64,000 nucleotides of DNA from Bubalus kerabau (Eukaryota; Chordata; Mammalia; Artiodactyla; Bovidae): the NCBI RefSeq assembly GCF_029407905.1, contig NC_073629.1:52994801-53058800 (forward strand). The letters run 5' to 3'. The notes under the pieces are model-generated. The model ran no database searches. It saw only the letters and a program-made list of their open reading frames with translations, and was not told where the DNA came from. Positions within the stretch are counted from its first letter, which is position 1. Every line of letters begins with the position of its first letter. This document shows, piece by piece, positions 63,876 to 64,000 of this stretch. The position numbers and the translations under genes were made by a program.

Positions 63876-64000
63876 TCTGCTGCTAAGTCACTTCAGTTGT
63901 GTCCGACTCTGTGGGACCCCATAGACGGCAGCCCACTAGGCTCCTCTGTCCCTGGGATTCACCAGGCAAGAATACTGGAGTGGGTTGCCATTTCCTTCTC
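63876..64000 (-). mobile_element. BOV-A2 SINE, cut by window end
   Basis: CTGCTGCTAAGTCACTTCAG, then GTGTCCGACTCTGTGGGACC, then GGAGTGGGTTGCCATTTCCT is the 3' monomer in antisense. The first monomer would lie beyond 64000. Confidence 0.95.

Overview
The window is mammalian nuclear DNA from a bovid ruminant (cattle, sheep, goat or a close relative). The diagnosis comes from repeats. Bov-tA SINEs and dimeric BOV-A2 SINEs occur throughout on both strands, there are five BovB (RTE-class) LINE copies, a ruminant L1 of about 7.2 kb, and CHR-type SINEs. The species cannot be fixed from this sequence alone. I find no supported host protein-coding exon, tRNA, rRNA or other functional RNA gene. The longest open frames lie in BovB and L1 reverse-transcriptase remnants, antisense to them, or inside CA repeats. 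The DNA is intergenic or deep-intronic.

Layout. 1-11 kb: Bov-tA, CHR and MIR copies, an old duplicated segment (4.5-5.26 kb versus 6.5-6.83 kb), CA-rich satellite DNA, and two strong CTCF-type motifs in divergent orientation (8.84 and 10.13 kb). 10.7-17.9 kb: an L2 copy split by an L1 tail, an MLT1-like LTR split by a Bov-tA, one LTR nested in another, and an L1 3' UTR. 18-23.6 kb: SINEs in mostly unique DNA. 23.6-39.1 kb: an ancient plus-strand L1 broken into pieces by a Bov-tA, three BovB copies, a 7.2 kb minus-strand L1, an LTR, an antisense L1 fragment and more SINEs. 39-48 kb: BovB, L1 tail, MIR, CHR and MER5-like copies in unique DNA. 48.16-49.60 kb: a decayed hAT-Charlie element that still shows transposase C-terminal similarity. 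49.7-64 kb: SINEs, MIRs, L2, a plus-strand BovB, a Tigger-like DNA transposon and three BOV-A2 copies at the right end.

The layers give a relative order. MIR, L2, MER5, Charlie and Tigger-like elements and MaLR-type LTRs form the oldest layer, with the L1M-type fragments. BovB, CHR and Bov-tA are later. BOV-A2 and the ruminant L1 are the youngest. Many insertions keep target-site duplications (TSDs) that can be read directly. No new biological system was recognised. The items most worth checking are the divergent CTCF pair, the hAT transposase relic, the nested insertion stack, and the natural filled-site/empty-site pair at 4.7-5.2 kb and 6.76 kb. Family names are from memory of repeat consensus sequences, so boundaries given without a TSD are approximate to about 10-30 bases.
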